A DNA stretch of 64,000 nucleotides from Rhodococcus sp. SGAir0479 (GCF_005484805.1 NZ_CP039433.1:1-64000); one strand, 5' to 3'. Counted from the first letter of the stretch, positions 1 to 9,078 are shown. Made by a program: numbers and translations. Notes: generated by a model from the sequence alone, not told the origin.

Positions 1-401
1 CCGGTGTGGAAGTAGTCGGTGACCTTGCCGTCGAGGAGTCGGTCGATGACGTTGGCGGCGGCGCCGGCGACGATCGCGGCGAGTCCGATGGTCTGGATCG
101 GGTGACTGTCGGGTGCGGTACGCCACGCGAACACACTGATCGTGGCGGTGATGGCCGCGGTGGCGGCAAGAACGACGGCGGTGGGGAGTTGGTCACCGAG
201 ACTGAACGCGACCCCGGTGTTGTAGGTCAGGCGCAGTTGCAGCAGGCCGAGATCGACGGCCCGGCCCCCGGAAAGTGTCTCGCGCGCGATCGGATCGACG
301 ACCAGCGCGATCGCAGCTAAGGCGACGGCGACCGCGACGAGGGTGCGGCGGCCGCGGCGCCACCCGGCCGTGGTCGAGGCGGTGGGCTCGGCGGATGTCA
401 T
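1..401 (-). CDS. lspA: Signal peptidase II (LspA), C-terminus cut by window edge
   Basis: Prolipoprotein signal peptidase, an inner-membrane aspartyl protease that cleaves lipoproteins before the lipidated cysteine. Translating the minus strand from the ATG at 401 gives a hydrophobic first helix, then YNTGVAFSLGD, then the two family motifs ANVIDR and GKVTDYF, each carrying one catalytic aspartate. The reading frame runs off position 1, so the last helix is missing from view. The ATG overlaps the TGA of the metal ATPase gene as ATGA, which suggests translational coupling. lspA next to a cadA-type ATPase is a known arrangement in heavy-metal resistance modules. The motifs make the identification secure; the metal-linked role is inference from position. 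Confidence 0.9.
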   Translation of the reverse strand, partial: MTSAEPTASTTAGWRRGRRTLVAVAVALAAIALVVDPIARETLSGGRAVDLGLLQLRLTYNTGVAFSLGDQLPTAVVLAATAAITATISVFAWRTAPDSHPIQTIGLAAIVAGAAANVIDRLLDGKVTDYFHT

Positions 402-2359
402 GACCGAGCCCCGGCGATCGGCTCGCGCGTGATCGCCGAGGGTGCCGCTGCGGTGAGGGTACGGGCGCGTCCGGCGCGGACGCCGTTGGCGATGACGACG
501 ATCTCGGCGACTTCGTGGACGAGGACGACGGCGGCCAGCCCGAGGACACCGAACAGGGCCAGCGGCATCAAGACGGTGATGATCGCCAGGGACAGGCCGA
601 CGTTCTGCAGCATGATCGTCCGGGACCGGCGCGCGTGGTGCAGCGCCTGGGGCAGGTGGCGCAGGTCCTCACCCATCAGAGCGACGTCGGCGGTCTCGAT
701 TGCCACGTCGGTGCCCATCGCACCCATCGCAATACCGAGGTCGGCGGTGGCGAGGGCGGGTGCGTCGTTGACCCCGTCGCCGACCATCGCGGTCGGGTGT
801 GCAGAACGGAGGGCTCCGACGATGCGGGCCTTGTCCTCGGGCCGCAGGTCGGCGTGCACTTCGTCGATGCCGACGTCGGCAGCCAGGGCGCGGGCGGTGC
901 GGTCGTTGTCGCCGGTGAGCATCGCGACCTGGTAGCCGTCGCGGCGCAGTCCGGCGATCACCTCGAGGGCCTCGGGGCGCAGTTCGTCGCGGACGGCGAC
1001 CGCCCCGATCACGGTTCCGGCGCGTTCGATCAGGACCGCGGTGGCGCCGGCGTGCTGCATCCGTTCGATTTCGGCGGCGAGCGGGCCCAGGTCGATCCAG
1101 CCGGGTCGACCGAGCCGAACCGGTGCGCCGTCGATGCGGCCGGTCAGGCCAGCGCCGGTCACGGCATCGACATCGTCGGCGGGCACGTAGTGGTCGACGG
1201 CGGCGAGAATCGCTCGGGCCAATGGGTGTTCGCTGCGTGCCTCCAACGCTGCGGCCACCGCGAGGACCTCGTCGGGGGTGGCGCCGTTCGCGGCGGCGAC
1301 GTCGATCACGACGGGCTGGTTGCGGGTGAGGGTGCCGGTCTTGTCGAGCGCGACGGTGCGGATGCGGCCGAGTGCTTCGAGTGCGGCACCGCCCTTGACC
1401 AGGACTCCGAGCTTGGACGCGGCGCCGATCGCGGCGACGACCGTGACGGGGATGGCGATCGCCAGCGCGCACGGTGAGGCGGCGACGAGCACGACGAGGG
1501 CGCGTTCGATCCACACCCGCGGGTCCCCGGCGAGGCTGCCGACGGCGGCGATGACCGCGGCGGCGACCATCACGGCCGGGACGAGCGGCTTGGCGATCTT
1601 GTCGGCCAGGCGTTGCGCCTCGCCCTTGCGGGACTGCTCGGCCTCGACGATCCGCACGATCTTGGCCAGCGAGTTGTCCTGCGCGCCAGCGGTGACCTCG
1701 ACCTCGAGGACGCCGGTGCCGTTGATAGATCCGGCGAACACCTCGTCGCCGGGACCGGCCTCGACGGGCACCGATTCCCCGGTGATCGCGGAGGTGTCCA
1801 GCGCGGTGCGTCCGACGCGGATGATGCCGTCGGTGGCGACCCGCTCCCCGGGCTTGACGATCATGATCTCGCCGAGAGTGAGGTCAGCCGGCGCCACGGT
1901 CTCCTCACGGCCACCGCGGAGCACCGTGGCAGTGTCCGGGACCAGCGACAACAGGGCCCGCAGGCCCCGGCGGGTGCGGGTGACCGCGTACTCCTCGAGT
2001 CCCTCGCTGATCGCGAACAGGAACGCGAGCATGGCGGCCTCGCCGACCTCACCGAGCACCACCGCGCCGACGGCGGCGATCGTCATCAGCGTGCCGACGC
2101 CGATCTTGCCCTTGGCCAGCCGCTTGAGCGTGGACGGGACGAACGTGTAGCCGGCCACGATCAGCGCGGCCACCTCGAGCCCCAAGCCGAGACCATCGGC
2201 TCCGCCGGACGCCCGGACGATCAGCGCCGCGACCAGCAGCACACCGGCCGCTGCCGCGGCCCGGATCTCGGTGACCTGCCACAGCTTCTCAGGTTCGCGC
2301 TCTTCGCCGTCCTCGTTGACGGTGGGTTCGTCGTGGCCGCAGCCGCATGCATCGCTCAT
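398..2359 (-). CDS. cadA: Heavy-metal P1B-type ATPase, CadA/ZntA-like
   Basis: Membrane ATPase expected to export Cd2+, Zn2+ or Pb2+. Visible motifs are the SPCALAI metal-site cysteines' CPx variant in the membrane, the DKTGTLT phosphorylation site, the TGDN hinge and GDGVNDAPAL near the C-terminus. About 653 residues, usual for the family. The start chosen is the ATG giving MSDACGCGHDE, because it overlaps the regulator's stop as ATGA; the open frame extends upstream only through the regulator gene. There is no full N-terminal HMA domain, just a short Cys/His-rich tail (CGCGH) that may bind metal. It lies between a CmtR-like sensor and lspA in one operon. Exact metal specificity cannot be read from the sequence. 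Confidence 0.92.
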   Translation of the reverse strand: MSDACGCGHDEPTVNEDGEEREPEKLWQVTEIRAAAAAGVLLVAALIVRASGGADGLGLGLEVAALIVAGYTFVPSTLKRLAKGKIGVGTLMTIAAVGAVVLGEVGEAAMLAFLFAISEGLEEYAVTRTRRGLRALLSLVPDTATVLRGGREETVAPADLTLGEIMIVKPGERVATDGIIRVGRTALDTSAITGESVPVEAGPGDEVFAGSINGTGVLEVEVTAGAQDNSLAKIVRIVEAEQSRKGEAQRLADKIAKPLVPAVMVAAAVIAAVGSLAGDPRVWIERALVVLVAASPCALAIAIPVTVVAAIGAASKLGVLVKGGAALEALGRIRTVALDKTGTLTRNQPVVIDVAAANGATPDEVLAVAAALEARSEHPLARAILAAVDHYVPADDVDAVTGAGLTGRIDGAPVRLGRPGWIDLGPLAAEIERMQHAGATAVLIERAGTVIGAVAVRDELRPEALEVIAGLRRDGYQVAMLTGDNDRTARALAADVGIDEVHADLRPEDKARIVGALRSAHPTAMVGDGVNDAPALATADLGIAMGAMGTDVAIETADVALMGEDLRHLPQALHHARRSRTIMLQNVGLSLAIITVLMPLALFGVLGLAAVVLVHEVAEIVVIANGVRAGRARTLTAAAPSAITREPIAGARS

Positions 2360-2739
2360 GCCGTCACCCCCGCGGCGTTGTCGGTGCCGTAGTTCGGGCA
2401 CAACGCGACTGCATTCCCCGTTGCGGCGAGCAGGGTTTCGGCCGATGCCAGCAGGTCGAGTAGCTCCGGCCGGGCGAGGGAGTAGAACACCTGCCGCCCC
2501 TCCGGGCGGCCGGAGACCAGGCCGCAGTCCCGCAGGCACGCCACGTGCGCCGAGACCGTCGACTGTGCCAACCCGAGTTCGCCGATCAGGTCCGCCACCC
2601 GGGCTTCACCGTGGGCGAGGCGGCGCACGATCGCCAACCGGGTTCCATCGGAGAGGCTGTGGAACAACGCCACCGCAGCGTCGAGGTTCGAGCCGGTGCC
2701 TCTCAGTGCGAGGCAACCATCCGCACTATCAATCGTCAT
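2356..2739 (-). CDS. cmtR: ArsR/SmtB-family metal sensor, CmtR-like
   Basis: Winged-helix repressor of 127 residues, first gene of the cmtR-cadA-lspA operon. The recognition helix region reads AQSTVSAHVACLRDCGLV; the CLRDC cysteine pair matches the Cys57/Cys61 pair by which Mycobacterium CmtR senses Cd/Pb, and a C-terminal cysteine (ALCPNYG) could supply the third ligand as Cys102 does there. Expected to release DNA on metal binding and induce the ATPase. The ATG at 2739 begins MTIDSADG. The cysteine layout is direct observation; Cd/Pb specificity is by analogy with CmtR. Confidence 0.85.
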   Translation of the reverse strand: MTIDSADGCLALRGTGSNLDAAVALFHSLSDGTRLAIVRRLAHGEARVADLIGELGLAQSTVSAHVACLRDCGLVSGRPEGRQVFYSLARPELLDLLASAETLLAATGNAVALCPNYGTDNAAGVTA

Positions 2740-2775
2740 ATGGCGATGATAACCGGTGATCTACGATATTGGGAG
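2736..2775. promoter_or_regulatory. Divergent promoter/operator region between cmtR and the Cys-rich peptide
   Basis: The short interval between the two divergent genes holds an imperfect inverted repeat from about 2738 to 2770, with ATAT at both ends and ACCGGT near the centre. It is the natural place for the CmtR-like operator. The symmetry is partial, so the exact site is a guess. Confidence 0.4.
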
Positions 2776-2799
2776 GGGTGTTAGATGAGAGGTGAGGAC

Positions 2800-2907
2800 A
2801 TGGAGAACTGGCTGGCGAATCTGCAGGCTTGGTGGGCCTGTCAGGTGATGATGGCGAACGGAACGTGCGAGATGTGCGCGTGCACGCCGATGACGGGCTG
2901 CTGCTAG
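2800..2907 (+). CDS. 35-residue Cys-rich (metallothionein-like) peptide
   Basis: A small frame read divergently from the CmtR/CadA operon. The ATG at 2800 follows GAGGTGAGG by a few bases. The product has six cysteines and four internal or initiator methionines in 35 residues, ending CEMCACTPMTGCC. The C-x2-C-x-C and terminal CC pattern is typical of small metal-binding peptides. An in-frame ATG at 2785 would add five residues. I do not recognise a named family. Cys density, strong ribosome site and position beside a metal sensor suggest a cytosolic metal buffer; that is inference. Confidence 0.6.
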   Translation: MENWLANLQAWWACQVMMANGTCEMCACTPMTGCC

Positions 2908-3311
2908 ATCGCGTGTCGCTCCGGTCGTGAACCCGCTCATGTCGCCTTCGGTGCCGTGCTGCATTGTGAGCGACACGAGCCGAATCTTTGCGTCAACCCG
3001 CAGGATCGGCTATCGGTTCGGATTCCGCACATCTCACCTGACCCTGGCGTGGTACCACGCCCGCCGAAGGTGCCGGAAACGGATGCACCAACTGATCGAG
3101 GGCATGGAATAGGTGCGCAACGGGGCAGCCCCCCAACCAGGTGGCCCGAAGTTGGGGGGCCGACCGGCGGCGCGTTGTTGCACCTGGGCCGCCGCAGGAT
3201 CGGATTTCTGGTGGCGGTTTCACGCCGTCCATTGCTGCATCCGCCGCCAGGCTCTGCGTCGCCCACCGCGGCCTGGTGCCGCGGTGGGCGGAGGTCTCGG
3301 CAGCTTTAAAA
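2908..3311. other. Intergenic region with a 10-bp hairpin, no supported gene
   Basis: About 400 bases without a convincing gene. A perfect 10-bp stem pairs 3128-3137 (GCCCCCCAAC) with 3151-3160, inside a weaker outer stem (about 3113-3187). It may act as a terminator or be a remnant of a mobile-element end. Short frames here have no recognisable product. Confidence 0.4.
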
Positions 3312-3326
3312 ACTATGGAAGGTAGT
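3312..3326. promoter_or_regulatory. ACTA-N7-TAGT operator 1 (resB-ccsA)
   Basis: ACTATGGAAGGTAGT preceded by an A-run, 145 bp before the resB start. First of ten copies of the same 15-bp inverted repeat; probable BlaI-type repressor site (inference). Confidence 0.75.
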
Positions 3327-3470
3327 ATTTGGTCCTACGATAACGGAGAGGCTTCACAGGTCCGCGGTGAAAGTGCGGGGGCGACAGCCACGGTTTGGTA
3401 GTCGACCGTGCTTCCCACCCCAGACCCCTGCCCGCGGAGGACGATGTGGCCGCGACAGGAGGACGACGCC

Positions 3471-5063
3471 GTGACTACGACGCCGCTGCCGGGCCGACGA
3501 CCGCTGCACCGCGCGTCCGTGACCGTCCGCAACTCCTGGCGGCATCTCACGTCGATGAGGACAGCGTTGATGCTGCTGTTCCTGCTCGCATTGGCAGCGG
3601 TTCCCGGTGCATTGCTGCCGCAACGCAGCCTCAACGCAAGCAAGGTTGATGCGTACATCGCCGCGCGCCCGTTGGTGGGGCCGATCCTCGACTGGCTCGA
3701 GTTGTTCGACGTGTTCGCCAGTTTCTGGTTCACGGCCATCTACACGCTGTTGATGATCTCGCTCGTCGGCTGTCTGGTTCCTCGGCTGCGTGAGCATCTA
3801 CGCGCTGTGCGCACCGCGCCGGTACCAGCGCCCCGCAATTTGTCTCGGTTGCCGCACTACCGTCGGGGGACGCTCCACGCGCCGGTCGATGAGTCTGTCG
3901 TCCGGGTACACACGCTGCTCCGGGGCTGGCGGACTGCCACGCGCACCGGGGAAGACGGACAGCGGTCGGTCTCGGCGGAGAAGGGCTATTTACGCGAGGC
4001 GGGCAATCTGGTCTTTCACCTCTCGCTGGTCGGACTGTTGGTGGCGGTCGCCGCCGGTCGGTTGATCGGGTACGAGGGGTCGGTGATCGTCATCGCCGAC
4101 GGCGGTCCGGGACTGTGCAACACCTCGCCGGCGGTGTATGACTCCTTCCGCGCCGGGGCCGCCACCGACGGTACTGGGCTCGATCCGTTCTGCCTCAAGG
4201 TAGAGAATTTTTCCGCCGACTATCTCGACAACGGCCAGGCGCAGATGTTCACCTCCATGCTGTCCTACCAGACTGGAGGTGACATCGGCACCGGCCGCTG
4301 GCAGAAGTACCAATTGCGGGTCAACGAGCCGCTGCGTCTCGGCGACGAACGGGTCTACCTCACCGGTCACGGCTACGCCCCCCGGTTCACCGTGACCTTC
4401 CCGGACGGGCAGACACGCACCGAGACGCTGCAATTCGCCCCCGAAGACGCAGTAACTTTCCTGAGCAGCGGGGCTCTGCGTTTCGACCCTCCCGGCGGTA
4501 CCTTTCCGAACCCAGACGAGCGTCGCCGCAACCAGATCGCGATTGAAGGACTGTTCGCCCCTACCGCGGCGTTCGCGGGAAACCTGCTGACCTCGGCGTT
4601 TCCCGCGATGGCGGATCCGGCGGTAGCCATCGACATCTACAAGGGCGATTCGGGTCTGGACACCGGCATCCCTCAGTCAATCTTCAAACTCAACTCCGAA
4701 ATGATCAATCAGGGACGACTGGTCAAACAAGCCCGGGTCAACCTGCGGCCGGGGGAATCGACGGCCCTCAGCGACGGCACAGAGGTGCGATTCGACGGCG
4801 CTGACGAATTCGTGAACCTGCAGATCTCCTACGATCCCGCGCAAAAGTGGGTGCTGGTCTTCGCGATCACCATGATGGGCGGCCTACTGGTCTCGCTCAT
4901 AGTCAAACGCCGCAGGATCTGGGTGCGTCTACGCCCCGCCGGCGTTGGGACGATCGTCGAGTTCGGCGGTCTCGCCCGCACAGATCACGCCGGCTGGGGG
5001 CCGGAATTCACCCAGATCTGCCAGCAACTATTCGACCTACCCGCGGCGAAAGAAGACCGATAG
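3471..5063 (+). CDS. resB: Cytochrome c biogenesis protein ResB (Ccs1)
   Basis: Membrane subunit of the system II cytochrome c synthase, which with CcsA carries haem across the membrane and attaches it to apocytochrome CxxCH motifs. About 530 residues. Three transmembrane segments in the N-terminal 200 residues (for example the stretch after TSMRTALMLLFLLALAAVPG), a large extracytoplasmic domain, and a last helix near residue 470 before a basic tail match the family. GTG at 3471 is chosen because AGGAGG lies 8 bases upstream; the frame stays open a little further up. ccsA follows after 3 bases. The operator at 3312 precedes the pair. Confidence 0.92.
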   Translation: MTTTPLPGRRPLHRASVTVRNSWRHLTSMRTALMLLFLLALAAVPGALLPQRSLNASKVDAYIAARPLVGPILDWLELFDVFASFWFTAIYTLLMISLVGCLVPRLREHLRAVRTAPVPAPRNLSRLPHYRRGTLHAPVDESVVRVHTLLRGWRTATRTGEDGQRSVSAEKGYLREAGNLVFHLSLVGLLVAVAAGRLIGYEGSVIVIADGGPGLCNTSPAVYDSFRAGAATDGTGLDPFCLKVENFSADYLDNGQAQMFTSMLSYQTGGDIGTGRWQKYQLRVNEPLRLGDERVYLTGHGYAPRFTVTFPDGQTRTETLQFAPEDAVTFLSSGALRFDPPGGTFPNPDERRRNQIAIEGLFAPTAAFAGNLLTSAFPAMADPAVAIDIYKGDSGLDTGIPQSIFKLNSEMINQGRLVKQARVNLRPGESTALSDGTEVRFDGADEFVNLQISYDPAQKWVLVFAITMMGGLLVSLIVKRRRIWVRLRPAGVGTIVEFGGLARTDHAGWGPEFTQICQQLFDLPAAKEDR

Positions 5064-5066
5064 CCC

Positions 5067-6023
5067 ATGCCGATCGACGACACGCTTGCCCGCTACTCCG
5101 ACCTGAGCTTCGAAACCGCCTTCGCCGTCTATCTACTGGCACTAATGCTTTTCGTCGCCGAGTTCGCCGCAGCGCGCGCCCGCCGCGCAACTCCAGCGCT
5201 CGCATCCCCCCTCCCGGCGGCCTCAACCAGCGGCCCCGGCCGAGTCACAACGCCGAAGGGCAGGGAACTGTCAGACCGACTCGGGCGCATGGGCGTCAGC
5301 TTGCTGATGGTGGCCTGGGCCCTGCACATCGGGTCAATGGTGCTGCGCGGGTTGGCTACCGCACGCTTTCCCTGGGGCAACATGTACGAGTTCGTCACCG
5401 TCACCTGCGCGGTGGGGGTACTCGCAGGGCTGATCGTGCTGCGTCGGCCGGCGCTGCGCGTGCTGTGGATGTTCGCGTTGATCCCGGTGCTGATTCTGTT
5501 GTTCGTTGCCGGCACCGTGTTGTATGCCGATGCCGCTCCGGTCGTACCGGCGTTGCAGTCGTTCTGGCTACCGATCCATGTGTCAGTGGTCTCCGTGTCG
5601 AGCGGAGTGTTCCTCGTTGCCGGGGTATCCAGCGCCCTGTTCCTATTGGTCGTGCGGTTCCAACAGCACCCGAACACTCGACTCGCCTGGGTGATGCAGC
5701 GCCTACCGGACGCAGATACCCTCGATCGTCTTGCCTATCGCACAACCATTTTCGCGTTTCCCTTGTTCGGTGCCGGCGTCGTCCTCGGCGCGATCTGGGC
5801 CGAGGCCGCCTGGGGCCGCTTCTGGGGCTGGGATCCGAAAGAAACCGTTTCGTTTATCGCCTGGGTGATCTACGCCGCCTACCTGCACGCCCGCGCCACC
5901 TCCGGATGGCGCGACACCCGTGCAGCGTGGATCAATATCGCAGGGTTCGTGGCAATGCTCTTCAACCTGTTCATCATTAACATGGTGGTCTCTGGACTGC
6001 ACTCCTACGCGGGACTGAACTGA
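5067..6023 (+). CDS. ccsA: Cytochrome c biogenesis protein CcsA (CcsB type)
   Basis: Haem-handling partner of ResB in system II. The polytopic protein of 318 residues carries the tryptophan-rich haem motif WGRFWGWDPKET about two thirds along, followed by the usual last helices and histidines. The start is the ATG 3 bases after the resB stop, implying one transcript. Together with TlpA-CcdA further along, the window encodes a complete thiol-reduction and haem-ligation pathway, yet I see no apocytochrome c gene in the window. Confidence 0.93.
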   Translation: MPIDDTLARYSDLSFETAFAVYLLALMLFVAEFAAARARRATPALASPLPAASTSGPGRVTTPKGRELSDRLGRMGVSLLMVAWALHIGSMVLRGLATARFPWGNMYEFVTVTCAVGVLAGLIVLRRPALRVLWMFALIPVLILLFVAGTVLYADAAPVVPALQSFWLPIHVSVVSVSSGVFLVAGVSSALFLLVVRFQQHPNTRLAWVMQRLPDADTLDRLAYRTTIFAFPLFGAGVVLGAIWAEAAWGRFWGWDPKETVSFIAWVIYAAYLHARATSGWRDTRAAWINIAGFVAMLFNLFIINMVVSGLHSYAGLN

Positions 6024-6142
6024 CGGATTTGGACCGATGCCCATTACGCAAATTGCGACCGGAATAGGGAGCCAAACCCGCGAATCACAGTCCGGCGACG
6101 GGCGAGGACGTCGCCTCGTTCGCTAGTACACCGACTCCGAAT

Positions 6143-6676
6143 GTGCGGGAAAGACGGGCCGATCAAGACGTCGCATTCGACAGAGACACTTGCATGCGCA
6201 AACCCCAACTGCCGGTGGTTCGGCACTGGCTCGGGGCGTCGGTGGAAGACAAGCCCCGTCGGATTCACTGCGCCGGACAAGGCCCGGCCGTCCGCGCGCT
6301 CGAGGCGACGCTGCCAGCGCTTCTCGTGTCGGAGTCGACGATCCATAAGACAGAAGTGACGGCGTTTCTGCTGCCGCATCATTTCCCCGGAATCGACCAG
6401 ATGGAGCCACTGACCGTCCGGGAAGGACAGCGCGCCCGGCTGACGTTCACCAACACGTCGATGATGTGGCATCCGATGCACTTGCACGGACACACCCTCC
6501 AGGTCCGCCGGGCCGACGGCACTCCCGGCCCGCGCAAGGACACCGTGATCGTGCTGCCGATGCAGAAGATCGAAGTCGACCTCGTCGCCGACAACCCCGG
6601 CTACTGGATGCTGCACTGCCACAACGGCTACCATCAGGACGCGGGCATGATGACCAGGCTCGACTACCGGAGCTGA
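6143..6676 (+). pseudogene. C-terminal remnant of a multicopper oxidase
   Basis: Only the last cupredoxin domain of a CopA/CueO-like multicopper oxidase survives, from about 6371 (PLTVREGQRARLTF) to the stop. It keeps the copper motifs HPMHLHGH and HCHNGYHQDAGM, so it is recognisable at once. The domains holding the other type 1/2/3 ligands and any secretion signal are absent, and the sequence before 6371 looks unrelated. A full enzyme oxidises Cu(I) outside the membrane; this piece cannot. Whether it is still expressed as a small cupredoxin is unknown, and I see no convincing ribosome site. Confidence 0.75.
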
Positions 6677-6876
6677 CACCCCGGGCGGGGTGTGCATCAC
6701 CACGGCCGGCGCCGGTGATGCACCCCCGCCGCGTGCGGTCTCAACCCGGTCGGCACCGGGGCGGGTCTAACGCAGGGTGTAGAGCGCCTGATTGCTTGCG
6801 GCGTACGGGCGCGAGCATCATCCAAGCCCCGCCGCGAATCGAGGCAGCCGTGCAGTACTGCACCGCACCTGCAACT

Positions 6877-6891
6877 ACTATGTTTCATAGT
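6877..6891. promoter_or_regulatory. ACTA-N7-TAGT operator 2 (lnt)
   Basis: ACTATGTTTCATAGT, the most perfect copy (six-base arms around TTT), 115 bp before the lnt start. Nothing else is evident between 6677 and 7005. Confidence 0.78.
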
Positions 6892-7005
6892 TTATGGACG
6901 GTGGTGTAGATCCTTTCGTGCCGTGTCCATGCCTCGACGCATGCATGGGGTCTCCGTAAGCCAAAGCTGCCGCCACGCACCCCTCAACCAGAAGGAGAAG
7001 AGCGG

Positions 7006-8556
7006 TTGGCGACCACCACCGCGCCGAAAGCGCAGTCCGAGTTCGTATTCTCGACTCGGCGTCACCGTTGGGCCATTGTCGTCCGGTCGGTCGCCGCGGT
7101 CTGTGCGGGCGGGCTTCTGTACTCGAGTTTCCCTCCGCGATCATGGTGGTTCCTTGCTCCGCTCGGTCTCGCGGTGCTGTTGATGGTCCTGCGGGGAAGG
7201 AGGGTTCGCCCTGCTATCGGTTACGGCTACCTCGCCGGACTGGGGCTCTTCCTTCCGTTGCTGCCGTGGGTTGGCGAGTATGTGGGCGCCGCGGCATGGC
7301 TGGCGGTGGCGGCGGCGCAGGCTGCGGCGGTCGGGGGGTTCGGCGCCCTCGCCGTAGTGGTATCACGGCTCCCCGCCTCGCCGGTGTGGGTGGCGGGCGC
7401 ATGGGTTGCGACCGAAGGGATTCGAGCGCGAATTCCCTTCGGGGGCTTTCCCTGGGGGCGTCTGGCGTTCGGGCAAGCAGACGGACTCCTGTTGCCCCTC
7501 GCCCGCATTTCCGGCGCGCCCGGGCTGTCTTTCGCGGTCGCCTTGTCCGGGGCGGCTGTGGCCGGACTCCTGACATGCCTGTGCAGGCGGCGGGTGCGCC
7601 GCGGACTCCTGCACTGTGCGCTCGCGTTGGCCCCGGTCGGGCTGGCGCTGGCCATTCCTCCCGGGACGGCCGCCGCACCACGGACGGCAACCGTCGCCGT
7701 CGTGCAGGGCAATGTGCCCCGACTCGGGCTGGATTTCAATGCCCAACGCCGCGCCGTCCTCGACAATCACGTCGCCCGCACCGAGGAACTCGCCGCCGCC
7801 ATCGCGGCCGGTGAACTGCCCCCGCCCGATCTGGTTGTGTGGCCGGAGAATGCATCCGACATCGATCCCCTGCGCAACGCCGACGCCTCCGATGCCATCG
7901 ACCGCGCTGCGCGAAGTGTCGGCGTACCGATTCTCGTCGGTGCCGTGTTGAAGAACGACGACGGGACCACACGCAACACCTCGCTCGTGTGGGATCCTGC
8001 GACTGGGCCGGGGCAGGCACACGACAAGCGCCAGCTCGTCCCGTTCGGGGAGTATCTGCCGATGAGATCGCTGGTCACAGCCCTCGTCCCGTACGCCGAG
8101 CGAGCGGGCAACTTCGTACCCGGAAACGGGGACGGCGTGGTGACGGCCGCTGGCATTCGCCTCGGGGTCGCCACCTGCTACGAGGTCGCCTTCGACCGTC
8201 TCGTCACCGAATCCGTGCGTGCCGGAGCGCAATTGCTCACCGTTCCCACCAACAATGCAACCTTCGGGCGCACCGAGATGACCTACCAGCAGCTGGCGAT
8301 GTCCCGGGTGCGGGCGGTCGAACACTCACGAAGTGTGCTGGTCGCCGCGACAAGCGGCGTCAGCGCGATCATCACACCCGACGGTGCCGTCCAGGGCCAA
8401 ACCTCCTTGTTCACCGCTGACGTCCTCACCAGTCAGATCCCTCTGCAGGACAACATCACGTTGGCCACCCGAATCGGCGCGCTGCCGGAGGTATCGGTGT
8501 CGATCTTGACTGCCCTCGCCGCCGGTGCAACGGTTGCGTCACGGAGGCGGCCCTAG
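7006..8556 (+). CDS. lnt: Apolipoprotein N-acyltransferase
   Basis: Adds the third, N-linked acyl chain to lipoproteins at the membrane. About 516 residues: N-terminal transmembrane helices followed by a nitrilase domain. The catalytic triad is visible as Glu in VVWPENASDID, Lys in DKRQLVPFGEYLP and Cys in GVATCYEVAFD. The TTG at 7006 has AAGGAG 8 bases before it and no better start is near. The gene stands alone behind operator 2. Lipoproteins it might serve nearby include the TlpA-like and Rieske proteins, both with lipobox-like cysteines. Most actinobacteria have a chromosomal lnt, so this would be an extra copy. Confidence 0.93.
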   Translation: MATTTAPKAQSEFVFSTRRHRWAIVVRSVAAVCAGGLLYSSFPPRSWWFLAPLGLAVLLMVLRGRRVRPAIGYGYLAGLGLFLPLLPWVGEYVGAAAWLAVAAAQAAAVGGFGALAVVVSRLPASPVWVAGAWVATEGIRARIPFGGFPWGRLAFGQADGLLLPLARISGAPGLSFAVALSGAAVAGLLTCLCRRRVRRGLLHCALALAPVGLALAIPPGTAAAPRTATVAVVQGNVPRLGLDFNAQRRAVLDNHVARTEELAAAIAAGELPPPDLVVWPENASDIDPLRNADASDAIDRAARSVGVPILVGAVLKNDDGTTRNTSLVWDPATGPGQAHDKRQLVPFGEYLPMRSLVTALVPYAERAGNFVPGNGDGVVTAAGIRLGVATCYEVAFDRLVTESVRAGAQLLTVPTNNATFGRTEMTYQQLAMSRVRAVEHSRSVLVAATSGVSAIITPDGAVQGQTSLFTADVLTSQIPLQDNITLATRIGALPEVSVSILTALAAGATVASRRRP

Positions 8557-8860
8557 CATTGCACAGCCCATGATCGAATACCCCCGGACATGAACGCCAT
8601 CTGCGCGGCGGCGGTCTTCGCTGCCGCGATCAGGTCTGCGCCACTCCCACTCGCCGCGCACGGCGCAGAGCGCAGACAACGTCGAGGCCGGTCATGTATC
8701 GGCGACGCCGGAGTCCTGTTGGGTAGGTCCGCGGTGATCCGGTGCGCCGGCGTAGCCGTCCCGGGTCGGGACCTGCAGCTGAGTATCCGCACAAACATGG
8801 CGTGGGGCATCCGCCACTGTGAGAATGGAAGGACGCGAAGGACGACGCAAGGGAGACGCG
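8557..8860. other. Intergenic, nothing recognised
   Basis: About 300 bases after lnt. No operator box, no clear hairpin and no frame with a plausible product. It must hold the promoter of the small gene at 8861. Confidence 0.4.
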
Positions 8861-9061
8861 ATGAGCCTCGTTGACACACTCAAGGGTCTGGCCCGCAAGG
8901 GGAAGAAGGCAGCGGCGCAAAACGCGGACAAGATCGAGCATGCCGTCGACAAGGCTGGTGGCTTCATCGACTCCAAGACGCAAGGCAAGTACGCCGACAA
9001 GATCGAGAAGGGCAAGGAAGCCGCCAAGAAGATCATTCCGCCCAGCGAGCAGGGCAAGTAG
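8861..9061 (+). CDS. MT0933-like antitoxin family protein
   Basis: A 66-residue, lysine- and alanine-rich helical protein beginning MSLVDTLKGLARKGK and containing AGGFIDSKTQGKYADKIEK, the hallmark of the family of Mycobacterium Rv0909 (MT0933-like antitoxin). The ATG at 8861 is preferred to an upstream in-frame ATG because of the ribosome site AAGGGAGA just before it. In Mycobacterium the partner toxin Rv0910 is an SRPBCC protein; none is seen here, so this is either an orphan or a general stress-type small protein. Confidence 0.75.
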   Translation: MSLVDTLKGLARKGKKAAAQNADKIEHAVDKAGGFIDSKTQGKYADKIEKGKEAAKKIIPPSEQGK

Positions 9062-9078
9062 CAAAACTCGGAGACGCA

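Noticed and set aside
398-549. Longer reading frames over the lspA/cadA junction
   Set aside because: The LspA motifs and the ATGA overlap define the true frames.
6143-6370. A Cys-containing frame before the multicopper oxidase remnant as a zinc-finger transposase piece
   Set aside because: The cysteine spacing does not fit a known family well enough to name.
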